A stretch of 64,000 nucleotides of DNA from Erysipelothrix rhusiopathiae (GCF_900637845.1 NZ_LR134439.1:558001-622000); one strand, 5' to 3'. Positions 32,894 to 42,718 are shown, numbered from the stretch's first letter. Numbers and translations are program-made. Notes: generated by a model not told the origin, from the letters alone.

Positions 32894-33691
32894 ATGAATA
32901 TTACATTATTTCAAGCGATACTAATCGGTCTATGGACTGCATTCTGTTACGCAGGTATGTTATGGGGTATCTACTCAAACCGTGCTTTATTCTTAGCATT
33001 TGGTGTTGGGTTAATCTTAAACGGAAGTCACCCAGGTGCACTTCAAACAGCTTTACAAGTAGGTGCTATTTCTGAATTAGCATTTATGGGATTCGGTGTT
33101 GGAGCCGGAGGAACTGTTCCACCTAACCCAATCGGTCCTGGTATCATCGGTACATTGATGGCAATTACAAACTCATCAATTACACCTGAAAGTGCATTAG
33201 CATTGTCAATTCCATTTGCTGTTGCAATTCAATTCTTACAAACATTTGTTTACACAATCCGCGCTGGTGCTCCTGAGAGTGCTGCAAAAGCATTAGAAAA
33301 CAAAGATTTCAAGAAATTCCGTATGACTACAAACTTTACAGTATTACTATTTGCTATCGTAGGTTTCCTATTAGGATTCTTGGGTGCTTACAGTATGGAA
33401 CTTTTAACACAACTTGTTGAATTAATCCCAGCATGGTTATTAAAAGGTTTAAACGTTGCTGGTGGTATGTTACCTGCAATTGGATTCGCAATGATCTTAT
33501 CTGTAATGGTTAAGAAAGAATTAATTCCATTCGTAATCTTAGGTTATGTATGTGCAGCTTACTTCCAATTACCAGTAATCGGTATTGCTTTAGTAGGTGC
33601 TATCTTTGCAGTGAAACAATACAATGATTCACAAAACACAGTAAATGTATCAGGAACAGAAGTGGAGGCAGGTAACGATGACTGGATCTAA
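32894..33691 (+). CDS. PTS mannose/sorbose-family EIIC component
   Basis: 265 residues with about seven membrane segments, opening ITLFQAILIGLWTAFCYAGMLWG as IIC proteins of this family do, and with GAGGTVPPNPIGPGIIGT in the central loop. Forms the sugar channel together with IID. Its 3' end overlaps the IID start by 14 bp, implying translational coupling. Confidence 0.9.
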   Translation: MNITLFQAILIGLWTAFCYAGMLWGIYSNRALFLAFGVGLILNGSHPGALQTALQVGAISELAFMGFGVGAGGTVPPNPIGPGIIGTLMAITNSSITPESALALSIPFAVAIQFLQTFVYTIRAGAPESAAKALENKDFKKFRMTTNFTVLLFAIVGFLLGFLGAYSMELLTQLVELIPAWLLKGLNVAGGMLPAIGFAMILSVMVKKELIPFVILGYVCAAYFQLPVIGIALVGAIFAVKQYNDSQNTVNVSGTEVEAGNDDWI

Positions 33692-34493
33692 TAAATTAAC
33701 TAAAAAAGATTATTTCAAAACAACAGCACGTTCATACTTTTTACAAAATGGATTTAACTACAGTAACTACCAAGGTCTTGGTTATGCTTTAGTTCTATAC
33801 CCAGCTTTAAGAAAAGTACATACAAATGATGATGATTTCGCAGCAGCACTTGGTGCAAACTGTGAATTCTATAACACAAACCCTCAATTACTTCCTTTCA
33901 TTACATCATTACACTTAGTAATGGCTGATGAAGGACGTCCTGAGTCAGAAATTCGTCCAATCAAGATGGCTTTAATGGGTCCTCTTGCTGGTATTGGTGA
34001 TTCATTATCACAATTTGCGATTGCACCTTTATTCTCAACAATCTTTGCATCACTTGCAATGGATGGTGTTGCAATTGCTCCACTACTATTCTTAATCACT
34101 ATTAACGCTGTATTATTCGGTATTCGTTACGGAATGGGTGTTTATGGTTATAAAGTTGGTACAAGCATTATTGATAAATTAAGTGAAAAGATGGAACAAA
34201 TCTCAACAGCGGCAAACATTGTTGGTGTTACAGTTATTTCAGGTCTTGCAGCCACATTTGTTAAGATGAAAGTTGATATTTCATTCGCAGCTGGAGAAAT
34301 CCAAGAAGGTGTTAAACAATCAACAGTTAACATCCAAGGTCTTTTAGACAAAGTTGCTCCTGCATTGTTACCAATGCTTTATACAGGTTTAATGTACTAT
34401 CTAATTAAGAAAAAAGGTTGGAATACATACAAACTTGTTATTCTTACAGTAGTACTTGGTGTTGCCTTAAGCTTCTTCGGAATCTTAGCTTAG
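33678..34493 (+). CDS. PTS mannose/sorbose-family EIID component
   Basis: 271 residues from the ATG inside the end of the IIC gene (GGAGGC site just upstream). LTKKDYFKTTARSYFLQNGFNYSNYQGLG is the IID opening, MALMGPLAGIGDSLSQF the conserved central loop, and the C-terminus holds membrane helices. A 12-bp stem terminator follows at 34505, so the PTS transcript can end here. Confidence 0.9.
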   Translation: MTGSNKLTKKDYFKTTARSYFLQNGFNYSNYQGLGYALVLYPALRKVHTNDDDFAAALGANCEFYNTNPQLLPFITSLHLVMADEGRPESEIRPIKMALMGPLAGIGDSLSQFAIAPLFSTIFASLAMDGVAIAPLLFLITINAVLFGIRYGMGVYGYKVGTSIIDKLSEKMEQISTAANIVGVTVISGLAATFVKMKVDISFAAGEIQEGVKQSTVNIQGLLDKVAPALLPMLYTGLMYYLIKKKGWNTYKLVILTVVLGVALSFFGILA

Positions 34494-34504
34494 TATTTAA
34501 CTTT

Positions 34505-34537
34505 AGAGAGCTACTTCGATAAGTAGTTCTCTTTTTT
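34505..34537 (+). terminator. Terminator or attenuator between IID and heparinase genes
   Basis: 12-bp stem with one G-U pair (34505-34516 with 34521-34532), loop CGAT, then TTTTT. The heparinase gene has no clear promoter after it, so partial read-through is likely. Confidence 0.8.
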
Positions 34538-34557
34538 ATTCATAAGGAGAACATAAG

Positions 34558-36474
34558 ATGGTAAAGAATTCTTTATATCAAACAATTGAACATAAATCAC
34601 AAAAACTTGATCTAGAACGTTTAAAATTATTATATGATTTTAAGAAAAATGATGTGGTCGCTTATGCAGATCAACTGATGATGAATATCTTTACATTCAC
34701 TCGTGATTGGGATATGGAGCCATGTGATACACCTTACACCTTAAATCCATTTGGGTGGACAACCACACCAAATGGCGATGATGAGTGGATATTTATGTTG
34801 AATCGAATGGATTATCTTCCATTATTAGTAATGGCTACGGTATTGACGGATGATTTAAAATATATTAAACATGCCCACGATTTGGTATCGAATTGGATTG
34901 GTGCCCATACACCACTTACATCCGGTCCATCAACACGCACGCTTGACACTGCAATGCGTATGAATAACTGGTTGGATTTATGCCCTTATTTAAAGGTCTA
35001 TAATCTTCTGGATGAGGCAAGTTTTAAGTTGATTGAATCAAGTCTTGAAACCCAAGCATTGTATCTCAAAGATCATTATCTAACTAAGTATACCTTAAGT
35101 AATTGGGGAAGTATTCAGACTTGTGTTTTAGCGAAGTATCTTGGATGGTTACAAACAGATGCGGATTTAGGGTTTAAAGCATGGATTGAAGATGAAATCA
35201 CCACACAATTTGAAATCCAAGTCTATCCCGATGGGATGCATTGGGAACAATCAACGATGTATCATGTTGAAGTTTTAAATTATGGTTTAAAAGCGTTGCC
35301 ATACGTAAACAATCAAGAAGGATTAAAACATACTCTCGATAAAATGGCTTATGCCCTGTATTATCAAGCAACACCTCATAATGACATGATTGCTTATGGT
35401 GATAGTGATCGAACGATGTTGAGTGGTATCATGGGAACTTGCGCAGTTGCTTTAGATAATCCGCTTTATAAATCACGTGCGAATTCAGTTCTTGATTTTG
35501 AAGTGTGTTATGCCTATGGTGTTCAAGCTCAAGATGAATTTGATGCGTTTGAGATGGAAGTACCGATCTCACTAAATTATGATGGTGAGGACAGTGGTAT
35601 TTATACAACTCGCAGTCACTGGGGTACGGATGCGCATTTCACCATGTTTACAAATGGTTCTTTAGGAAGTGGTCATGGACATGCAGATAATCTTCATGTT
35701 TCTACGTATTTCCGAGGAAAACCTGTCTTGGTTGATCCCGGTCGTTTAACCTATCGAGAAGATGATCCTCGACGGATGCATTTAAAAGGTATGGAAAGCC
35801 ATAATACTGTAATTTTGGATGGAAAACCATCTGCAGTACCGGATACATCATGGACGTATGCTTCTTTTTATAAGCCACTTAAAAATTATGTCCGCCATGA
35901 TGGAAACTGTCATTATTATGAGGGTGCTCTTCTTGCGAAGGATTCGGTGCATCAACGTAAGCTTATTGTGATTGATGACGGTATTTGGATAATTGTAGAT
36001 GCGATACAAGCTCAAGGAAGCCATGTTGCTACAATGAAGTATCACTTAGATGAATCATTAGTGTATCAAAATGGTATAATAGAGTTCGAAGATGAAACAA
36101 AATTGAATGTCATAAGCACGCAAGCAATTGAGCTTACATCGGATGTCATTGCATATACCTACAACAAACCATCGACACACCCTGTTTTAGTCCAAGAACA
36201 GCGCTTTGAGGATGAATGCGTTAATGTTACATTATTTGTAGATCCAAAATGGGATGTTAAACGAATTCCTATTCTTCAAAATGGTGATACGCCCATCGAT
36301 GATACTCGTGGCTGTGCTTACAGTTTTAAAGCAGAGGGCGAGGAAATTGAAGTTAGTGTGCTTCATGAAGAGATCTGGCAAGGTAAGAAAATTATGTATT
36401 GTAATGGCAAACCGTTCCATGCGAAATGTGTTATACGCTCAAATCGCTTTGGACAAAAGGTTATGCGCGCTTAA
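34558..36474 (+). CDS. Heparinase II/III family protein (PL12-like), cytoplasmic
   Basis: 638 residues. The N-terminal half is an (alpha/alpha) toroid (NNWLDLCPYL, SNWGSIQTCVLAKYLGW, PDGMHWEQSTMYHVEVLNYG with the candidate catalytic His/Tyr region) and the C-terminal half the beta-sheet domain with GSLGSGHGHADNLHVSTYFRG and VDPGRLTY, the heparinase II/III signature. There is no signal peptide, so it should act on imported oligosaccharides. A protein of this type sits in the pneumococcal hyaluronan/GAG locus. True substrate (heparin fragments or another uronide) unknown. Confidence 0.85.
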   Translation: MVKNSLYQTIEHKSQKLDLERLKLLYDFKKNDVVAYADQLMMNIFTFTRDWDMEPCDTPYTLNPFGWTTTPNGDDEWIFMLNRMDYLPLLVMATVLTDDLKYIKHAHDLVSNWIGAHTPLTSGPSTRTLDTAMRMNNWLDLCPYLKVYNLLDEASFKLIESSLETQALYLKDHYLTKYTLSNWGSIQTCVLAKYLGWLQTDADLGFKAWIEDEITTQFEIQVYPDGMHWEQSTMYHVEVLNYGLKALPYVNNQEGLKHTLDKMAYALYYQATPHNDMIAYGDSDRTMLSGIMGTCAVALDNPLYKSRANSVLDFEVCYAYGVQAQDEFDAFEMEVPISLNYDGEDSGIYTTRSHWGTDAHFTMFTNGSLGSGHGHADNLHVSTYFRGKPVLVDPGRLTYREDDPRRMHLKGMESHNTVILDGKPSAVPDTSWTYASFYKPLKNYVRHDGNCHYYEGALLAKDSVHQRKLIVIDDGIWIIVDAIQAQGSHVATMKYHLDESLVYQNGIIEFEDETKLNVISTQAIELTSDVIAYTYNKPSTHPVLVQEQRFEDECVNVTLFVDPKWDVKRIPILQNGDTPIDDTRGCAYSFKAEGEEIEVSVLHEEIWQGKKIMYCNGKPFHAKCVIRSNRFGQKVMRA

Positions 36475-36491
36475 TTGTGAAAGTTAACAAC

Positions 36492-36520
36492 TTGTTAATC
36501 GGTTTACTTAGTAATATAAT
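36492..36520 (+). promoter_or_regulatory. Promoter of the LacI regulator gene with operator
   Basis: TTGTTA (36492-36497), 17-bp spacer, TATAAT (36515-36520). TTAATCGGTTTA (36495-36506) matches the palindrome TAAACCGGTTTA at 10 of 12 positions and covers the -35 box and spacer, which suggests autorepression. Confidence 0.65.
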
Positions 36521-36566
36521 AAGTACGTTATGATGTAAAAAAATAAGTTGATGAAAGGAATTAAAC

Positions 36567-37589
36567 ATGACTCAGGAAAAGAAGTTAACGATTAAAGAAA
36601 TCGCTTCGTTGGCGGGTACATCTAAAACCACCATCTCATTCTTCTTGAACGGAAAATTTGATAAAATGAGTGCGGAAACACGCGAACGCATTGAAAAAGT
36701 AATTGAGGAAACAAATTACAGTCCCAGTGTTGTCGCGCGCTCATTAAATGCAAAAAGCATGAAGCTTATCGGTGTAATCATCGGTGATATTACGAATGCA
36801 TTTGCGAATCAGATTGTTAAAGGAATTGATGAAGCAGCGAAAGAGGGGAAATATCAACTTATCGTAGGGAATACAAACTACGATATTGAAAATGAAGAAA
36901 ATTATGTTAACCGTATGCTTGCTATGGGTGTTGATGGGTTTATTGTCCAACCAACGACAAGTTTTCATAAGTTGATTAAGAAAATTCGTTCTCAAAATAA
37001 AGAAATTGTTTTTATTGATTCACAAACAAATGTTCAAAACAACCCTTGGGTTAAAACGAATAATTATGAAGCCGTTTTAGAAACAACCGAGGAAATGATG
37101 AAACTTGGCTATGAGGAGTTTATTCTTCTAACCGCAGATCCAAGCATCCTCTCAACACGTCAAGAACGCTCACAAGGCTTTATTGATGCGCTAGCACTTA
37201 ATGGGAAACAATGTAATATGCAAATCGTATCGGATAATGTAACACCTGCTGAAATTACAGAAATTATCAGCAATAACATTATGTTAAACCGTAAAACATT
37301 GATCTTTGCAGCCAATTGCTGGCTTCTACCAATTGTTTATATGGGTTTAAAAGAATTACGAAATCTAATTCCTACAACCATCGGTTTACTTGGCTTTGAT
37401 AATACAGAGTGGACCAATGTCGCATCGCCATCTGTTACCACAATTGTTCAACCAGCATATGATGAAGGCTATCAAGCCGGACGTATTCTTATTGATCGTA
37501 TTGAAGGGGACTATATGGAAGCACCCAACCAAATTCTTAAATGTAATATTAACTGGCAAGAATCAACATGCCAAGGAGATCTTCTGTAG
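36567..37589 (+). CDS. LacI family regulator of glycosaminoglycan genes (RegR-like)
   Basis: 340 residues. N-terminal helix-turn-helix (about 8-55: LTIKEIASLAGTSKTTISFFLNG, hinge helix ARSLNA) and a periplasmic-binding-protein-like sensor domain (about 63-330; IGVIIGDITNAFANQIVKGI, VIGLLGFDNTEW region). In pneumococcus RegR of this family represses hyaluronidase and the linked PTS genes. Here AAACCGGTTT-type sites sit on both operons, its own promoter and the PL8 promoter 6 kb away, so it is the likely controller of all. Inducer not known, perhaps a pathway intermediate. Confidence 0.88.
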   Translation: MTQEKKLTIKEIASLAGTSKTTISFFLNGKFDKMSAETRERIEKVIEETNYSPSVVARSLNAKSMKLIGVIIGDITNAFANQIVKGIDEAAKEGKYQLIVGNTNYDIENEENYVNRMLAMGVDGFIVQPTTSFHKLIKKIRSQNKEIVFIDSQTNVQNNPWVKTNNYEAVLETTEEMMKLGYEEFILLTADPSILSTRQERSQGFIDALALNGKQCNMQIVSDNVTPAEITEIISNNIMLNRKTLIFAANCWLLPIVYMGLKELRNLIPTTIGLLGFDNTEWTNVASPSVTTIVQPAYDEGYQAGRILIDRIEGDYMEAPNQILKCNINWQESTCQGDLL

Positions 37590-37601
37590 ATCTCTTTTTT
37601 T
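37576..37601 (+). terminator. Terminator of the LacI regulator gene
   Basis: 7-bp stem gagatct / agatctc, 5-nt loop, then seven T. It overlaps the stop codon. Confidence 0.8.
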
Positions 37602-37679
37602 AATTTGTATTAAATTGAATGAGTGGAATTAAAGGCATATGAAACAGGTGGTATAATAAAAAAAGAAGAGGAGGATGTT

Positions 37680-38192
37680 ATGGATAAATCAAACACTTTA
37701 AAATGGATGGTTCTTACTGCAATGATGAGTGCCTTGATAACAGTTGTTACGATGATGATTAAAATTCCATCGGCAACAGGAGGTTATTTAAATCTTGGTG
37801 ATTTTGTGATTATGATCTCAGTAGCTGTTTTACCCTTTCCTTACGCTTTGTTTGCTGCAGGGATTGGAAGTGCGGGAGCCGATCTAATGGCGGGGTATGC
37901 CGTGTATGCTCCATTTACCTTGTGTATTAAAGCGGGTGAAGTGGTCATCTTATATTTATTCAGAAATCATTTGGAGTCATCACGTCGTTGGATTCCGTTT
38001 GGTTTGGCGGGGCTTTGGATGATGGTGATGTACGGATTTGTTGCAGTATGGCTTGCGCAAAGTTGGGCAGCGATGCTGATTGCTCTTAAAGGTGATGTCT
38101 TCCAAGGACTTCTTGCAGCCGTATTAGCGACACTGTATTATCCAAGAATGGTAAAGCTTGTTTCAAGTTTAAATCCAAAAAAAACACCTTGA
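37680..38192 (+). CDS. ECF transporter S component (substrate-binding membrane subunit)
   Basis: 170 residues from the ATG behind AGAGGAGG. Five to six membrane helices with the layout of ECF S components: an N-terminal MSALITVVTMMIKIP helix, GGYLNLGDFVIMISVAVLPFPYALFAAGIGSAGADLMAGYAVYAPFTLCIKAGE. These subunits bind a vitamin or related small molecule and share the EcfAA'T module encoded elsewhere. The substrate cannot be told from sequence; no vitamin gene is adjacent. It ends at a strong terminator. Confidence 0.78.
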   Translation: MDKSNTLKWMVLTAMMSALITVVTMMIKIPSATGGYLNLGDFVIMISVAVLPFPYALFAAGIGSAGADLMAGYAVYAPFTLCIKAGEVVILYLFRNHLESSRRWIPFGLAGLWMMVMYGFVAVWLAQSWAAMLIALKGDVFQGLLAAVLATLYYPRMVKLVSSLNPKKTP

Positions 38193-38210
38193 TACGTCAA
38201 GGTGTTTTTT
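38181..38210. terminator. Bidirectional terminator
   Basis: 12-bp stem aaaacaccttga / tcaaggtgtttt with loop TACG, flanked by A and T runs, between convergent genes. Confidence 0.88.
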
Positions 38211-38972
38211 CTAATCTTTTTTAATTTTATTCCGTTTGGAACGTGCAGCTGATTTCACATCTTCAAAGAACTCGCTAAACTGCTCTGCTTTCATAGTCGG
38301 GAATGAGCGAATAAGACGACGTTCTGTAAACTTGTATTCCGCTTTAAGTTCCGCAATTCGTTCTTTAATTTCTTCAATGCGCAAGGTACTCTTTTCATTA
38401 AATGTATGAATCAGTTCTGCCATTTCAGTATGTAATACTTCCAAGGACTTAAGACGTTTCTTAAGATTCAATACAGATATAACAGATACAACGAAATCAA
38501 CGGCTATAATTACACCTAAGACACTTGATGCTAAGAGTATTGTTGTGGGACTAAAGCGTGCAATAATATTAGTAACAATAGGGTGAATCCATTCAACTAA
38601 TACAACACAGAGAACACCAAACATTGTACTGTTTAAAAGACAAACACGGCCTTTAATATTATATTTATAGTCGGAATAATCCCACCAACGCATCCCAAAT
38701 GCTTTTTCCATAATATAACTTGTAATGTACTCTAAAACACTTGTTAAGAGAAACCCTAAAACAAATACTAGAATTGGACTATCTAAAAATGGTTTCAAGA
38801 TGCTTAAAACAAACAATGCACCAAATCCATAGATTGGCACAATTGGTCCATTCAAAAAGCCCCGTTCCACAAACTTTCCTTCTGGTATCGAGCAGTATAG
38901 CGTTTCCATGATCCATCCAATTACACCATAAATTACCCAATATATAAAAAATGTTGGAATCATCTCATTCAT
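38211..38972 (-). CDS. CmpB-like putative ABC transporter permease family membrane protein
   Basis: 253 residues. The N-terminal half holds about five membrane segments with the family pattern YWVIYGVIGWIMETLYCSIPEGKFVERGFLNGPIVPIYGFG and TSYIMEKAFGMRWWDYSD. The C-terminal 80 residues are charged and helical, ending in a basic tail. PF06541 proteins are annotated as transporter permeases by homology only; no partner ATPase lies nearby. The function should be treated as unknown. Confidence 0.72.
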   Translation of the reverse strand: MNEMIPTFFIYWVIYGVIGWIMETLYCSIPEGKFVERGFLNGPIVPIYGFGALFVLSILKPFLDSPILVFVLGFLLTSVLEYITSYIMEKAFGMRWWDYSDYKYNIKGRVCLLNSTMFGVLCVVLVEWIHPIVTNIIARFSPTTILLASSVLGVIIAVDFVVSVISVLNLKKRLKSLEVLHTEMAELIHTFNEKSTLRIEEIKERIAELKAEYKFTERRLIRSFPTMKAEQFSEFFEDVKSAARSKRNKIKKD

Positions 38973-39151
38973 ACAATTACCTCAAATTTCTAAACGATAT
39001 TGAAAGTATACCATATTTTCAATAAGGGTTCGTTGAATCGTGTCGTTTATCCACGAATATTTCGAAAATCGCTTAATTTGTTCTCTTTTTCCTATACTTT
39101 TGTCCTAAATTCCAATATGATAAAAGTAAGAAGTGGGATTTGAGGTGACTT

Positions 39152-39958
39152 ATGCAATTATTTATTAAAGCCTTTGACGACACGGAATTAAAAGTTTCTT
39201 TGAGTGAGGTAAGAAATCCTAAAGGGATTGTGATTATCAGTCATGGCTTTTTAGAACAAATTGTTTATTATAACTCGGTAGCTTACGGACTTAACCAACG
39301 TGGTTATACGGTAATTCGTTATGATATGCGAAGTCATGGTGGAACAAGAGCACCTTTGGGTGATTTAAACGATTATCGTGATCTGATTTTAGATTTGGAT
39401 ACGCTTGTTTCTTATTCAAAAACACTTGATTCGGATTGTCCAATCTATACGATGGGATTTAGTTTAGGTGGGATGGTAACAGCGTTATATGGTCTGGATT
39501 ATGGACATCGTATTGATGGGCAAATTTTACTTGCACCCGGTCTTTGTGTTCAAGATGAATGGGCTTCACTTGACCAATCCTCAATCTCAGTTTTAGCGTT
39601 ATTTACTTCATTAATTGAAGATGATTTGTGGCAATTAAGCATGATTGAACAGGCTTTGTCTAAAGGACCGTTTAAGCGTGTTACGCAGTCGTTTGTCTTA
39701 GAGACCCTAATCCATGCACCAACAGTTTTTAAGTCCAGGATGAGCAGCTATGCGTGTCCTTGTCTTATTTTCCATGGAGATAGCGATTCAATTGTTCCCT
39801 TAGAATCGTCACTAATGTTTTACGAAAGCATGAGTAGCAGTGCAAAAGCATTGAAAGTCCTTGAAGGTGTAGGTCATAATATATTTCAAAGTCGAAAAAA
39901 GGAAATGGTGATGGATGCAACGAATACATGGCTCGAAAATTTGAATAGGGTGGGATAA
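39152..39958 (+). CDS. Alpha/beta hydrolase, monoacylglycerol lipase / lysophospholipase-like
   Basis: 268 residues. VIISHGFLEQIVYYN is the oxyanion strand, GFSLGGM the nucleophile elbow, LIFHGDSDSIVP supplies the acid and GVGHNIFQS the His, all as in the hydrolase_4 (serine aminopeptidase S33/monoglyceride lipase) group. There is no signal peptide. TTGAGGTG site upstream. The following lipoprotein gene begins 3 bp after the stop, so they are co-transcribed. Confidence 0.82.
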   Translation: MQLFIKAFDDTELKVSLSEVRNPKGIVIISHGFLEQIVYYNSVAYGLNQRGYTVIRYDMRSHGGTRAPLGDLNDYRDLILDLDTLVSYSKTLDSDCPIYTMGFSLGGMVTALYGLDYGHRIDGQILLAPGLCVQDEWASLDQSSISVLALFTSLIEDDLWQLSMIEQALSKGPFKRVTQSFVLETLIHAPTVFKSRMSSYACPCLIFHGDSDSIVPLESSLMFYESMSSSAKALKVLEGVGHNIFQSRKKEMVMDATNTWLENLNRVG

Positions 39959-39961
39959 TAT

Positions 39962-41680
39962 ATGAAAAAAACACTAACAATACTAGTCATACTGATTAAT
40001 TTGTTTGGTTGCCAATTTGTATCATCACCCAGTAATGATGGCACAAACAAAGATTTTGAGAGTGCATTAGATACAGCTTTAGTGTCAATGATTGGAACAA
40101 CCGACCCATCAAGTAATTATCTCTTAGAACATCCTGAAGAATATGATGTGGATGTTGAACATTACGCATTTCGACTTGGAAGTGAAGAAGATTTTGAAAT
40201 GTCGAAAGACTTAATTAAAGATATTCAAAAGAATATCCGTAAGTTTAAAGATCGAACGTTATCAGACCAACAAATTATTGATAAGCGTGTGCTTCTCTAT
40301 GAATTGGAACGCATGGCCTCGGGTTATCAACCATTTCAATTTCAAGTGGATCCAGAGTTGGATGCCATTCCCCAATATCTCGAAGGGTTTACCTTTAGAA
40401 CTGAAAGTGATATTCGTGGCTATTTCTCTTTAATTGACTCAATACCAACGTATTTTGATGAATCTATTGCATTTTATAATAAGACAGAAATGATGACTCA
40501 GTTTGAACATGAAAAGTTAACGGATTTCGTAGCAGTTATGAAAGAACAATCCCTCTCCGATGATTTTTTCTTAATTAAAGGATTTGATTCAAAAATATCA
40601 TCCCTAGAATTTCTTAAAGAATCCGAAAAGACCGCAACCATCCAAGAGAATCGTGAAGCCATCCGAGATGTCTTTTATAATGCTTTTGTGAAGTTGGAGA
40701 ACGATCTTAAAACGGTAAAGACTCGACCCAATCGAGGCCTTGCCCATCTTGAAAACGGAAAAACTTACTATGAGACCTTAATTCCATCATTAAGTGGACG
40801 AAATTTAACAATTCCAGAATTTCAAATGTGGATTAGTAACCGTCGTATTGAAGTTTATCAACGTTTGAAAGCCGTGGAAACCAGTAACAAGCTTCAAGAA
40901 TACCAGGACTTTGAATCCAAGCAAAGCGCACCTGATTACAAAGATGCTTACGCTTTAATTGATGACCTTTATAAGAAAAGTCTAAGAGATTTCCCTGAGA
41001 TTCCTGAAATACCCTATAAAGTTTATAATATCGATGCATCATTAGCGGCTATATCTAATCCGGCATTCTATTATGTTCCGCCAATTGACAGCAATCCAGA
41101 TCACACGCAACGCATCTACATTAATAGTACTTTTGATCCTGCAAACTTTACAACCTTTGCTCATGAAGCAATTCCGGGACATATGTATCAAACACAATAT
41201 ATGCGTGGTATTAAAGGGATGCATCCAATTCGACTGTACATTCGAAATAATGCGATGACCGAAGGTTGGGCACAATATGTTGAACTACTATCCGTCCGAT
41301 ACCTAGGTGGTCCAAAAGGATATGAAGATTATATACGCGATCTTTATGAATCCATGTACTTAATTCTTCTAGAAGTGGATATCGGTATTCATTATAATGA
41401 TTGGAGTCGTGAGGAGATGGGGGCCTTCTTTGATTCGGTATACGTAAACAATACTGAGGAAGAACGGGATGAAATCTATCGTCAAATCATTTTAGAACCA
41501 GGAAATATCTGGAGTTACTATTATGGAGCCATGTCAATTCAAAGCATGAAAGAACGTGCTCAAAAAGAACTCGGGGATGCATTTGATGAGAAAACATTTC
41601 ATCAAATGATTCTTGATTTAGGCAGTGCAAGTTTTGATACAATGGATATACTGTTTGATGAATATTTACAAACTCAATAA
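39962..41680 (+). CDS. DUF885 family lipoprotein, probable metallopeptidase
   Basis: 572 residues. The signal peptide ends in the lipobox LFGC (Cys about residue 18), so it is surface-anchored. The DUF885 zinc motif HEAIPGH lies in TTFAHEAIPGHMYQTQYM, with the downstream Glu in NAMTEGWAQYVE, the arrangement of gluzincin-like peptidases related to carboxypeptidase families. Length fits. Coupled to the upstream hydrolase gene. Probably digests peptides outside the cell. Confidence 0.83.
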   Translation: MKKTLTILVILINLFGCQFVSSPSNDGTNKDFESALDTALVSMIGTTDPSSNYLLEHPEEYDVDVEHYAFRLGSEEDFEMSKDLIKDIQKNIRKFKDRTLSDQQIIDKRVLLYELERMASGYQPFQFQVDPELDAIPQYLEGFTFRTESDIRGYFSLIDSIPTYFDESIAFYNKTEMMTQFEHEKLTDFVAVMKEQSLSDDFFLIKGFDSKISSLEFLKESEKTATIQENREAIRDVFYNAFVKLENDLKTVKTRPNRGLAHLENGKTYYETLIPSLSGRNLTIPEFQMWISNRRIEVYQRLKAVETSNKLQEYQDFESKQSAPDYKDAYALIDDLYKKSLRDFPEIPEIPYKVYNIDASLAAISNPAFYYVPPIDSNPDHTQRIYINSTFDPANFTTFAHEAIPGHMYQTQYMRGIKGMHPIRLYIRNNAMTEGWAQYVELLSVRYLGGPKGYEDYIRDLYESMYLILLEVDIGIHYNDWSREEMGAFFDSVYVNNTEEERDEIYRQIILEPGNIWSYYYGAMSIQSMKERAQKELGDAFDEKTFHQMILDLGSASFDTMDILFDEYLQTQ

Positions 41681-41735
41681 AAAAACACCAATACAATATG
41701 GAACTGACCAAGTTCCGTCGTATTGGTGTTTTTTT
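41681..41735. terminator. Long bidirectional terminator
   Basis: 14-bp outer stem (41681-41694 with 41720-41733) with an inner GGAACT/AGTTCC hairpin, A run before and T run after. Confidence 0.85.
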
Positions 41736-42142
41736 TAAGCTTCATTGCGTAATAGGGTGAATAAATACATAATTCCAACAGTTAAGATAATGTGACTTAG
41801 ACCTGCTAGACCTGAAATGGCAGCGGACATTCCTGAAGATAAAGAAATATTTAGGACCTCAGTAAGACCTCGTACCAAAAGCATCAGTGTTGTGGTAATC
41901 ACACCTAAATTATAAGTAATATAGAAGCGATTCCACTTAGGGTTTTTATCAAGATCAAATTTCATAAAGAACAAAGCCACAATCAGGGATAAAATCATAC
42001 CCAAGACCAATAAATGTGGATGAATCAGACTCAATCGTGTAAAACCGGTAAAGCCTTGAAATTTCGTAAATTCGCGATAAAACACACCACCAACAAGTCC
42101 TGCAATCAGATAAGCAAAGGACGTATTAATCATCTTTTTCAT
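41735..42142 (-). CDS. DUF2871 family membrane protein
   Basis: 135 residues with four membrane segments and conserved opening NTSFAYLIAGLVGGVFYREFTK and HPHLLVLGM, as in DUF2871 proteins. It starts 13 bp after the TetR gene in the same direction, a common arrangement in which the regulator controls a small membrane protein. Role unknown. Confidence 0.72.
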   Translation of the reverse strand: MKKMINTSFAYLIAGLVGGVFYREFTKFQGFTGFTRLSLIHPHLLVLGMILSLIVALFFMKFDLDKNPKWNRFYITYNLGVITTTLMLLVRGLTEVLNISLSSGMSAAISGLAGLSHIILTVGIMYLFTLLRNEA

Positions 42143-42154
42143 ATAAACCTCTTT

Positions 42155-42718
42155 CTACTCATATAAGAGTCGTTTTAGAACTTCCGCAAGAAAATCAATG
42201 TTTGGACTACCTTTACGTAATGAGATAAATACATGAAGAAATACAAAATCCAACAACCCATCTTGGGTAAAGGAATCGGTAAATGCAGTGGATTTAATCG
42301 TTGAATCTTCTTGAAGAACATAGAGAAGACCGGTTCGAATATGATCAACATATTGCATTCCGACATGATGTCCCTTCATTTTTGCTTCTTGATTCATGAT
42401 TTCCACATGACTCATAAACAAGGAATTGAACTCGTCGATATGATGACGCAAACGATCATATATCTGTTCTATAAAGTCTACAAATCGAATATTTGTATCA
42501 ACTTTACAGATATCATCATAAAAAACTTGTTTCCAAAAATCTTCAATGACATCCAAGAGCAGATCATTTTTGGAGGAGAAGTAATTATATACAGAGCCAA
42601 TGGAAACATCTGCTTTTTGCGCTAAATTACGCATGTTTAACTTATCCAAGCCATCTTTAAATACAATATCTTTCGCAACCTCAAGGAGCGATTCCTTACT
42701 TATTACTGCTTTTTTCAT
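42155..42718 (-). CDS. TetR family transcriptional regulator
   Basis: 187 residues. The N-terminal helix-turn-helix (about 8-55: LLEVAKDIVFKDGLDKLNMRNLAQKADVSIGSVYNYFSSK) is canonical TetR; the C-terminal ligand domain is helical. AATGAGGTG precedes the ATG. Probably controls itself and the DUF2871 gene that follows. It lies divergent to the PL8 lyase gene, but nothing in the shared region points to regulation of the lyase by it. Confidence 0.85.
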   Translation of the reverse strand: MKKAVISKESLLEVAKDIVFKDGLDKLNMRNLAQKADVSIGSVYNYFSSKNDLLLDVIEDFWKQVFYDDICKVDTNIRFVDFIEQIYDRLRHHIDEFNSLFMSHVEIMNQEAKMKGHHVGMQYVDHIRTGLLYVLQEDSTIKSTAFTDSFTQDGLLDFVFLHVFISLRKGSPNIDFLAEVLKRLLYE

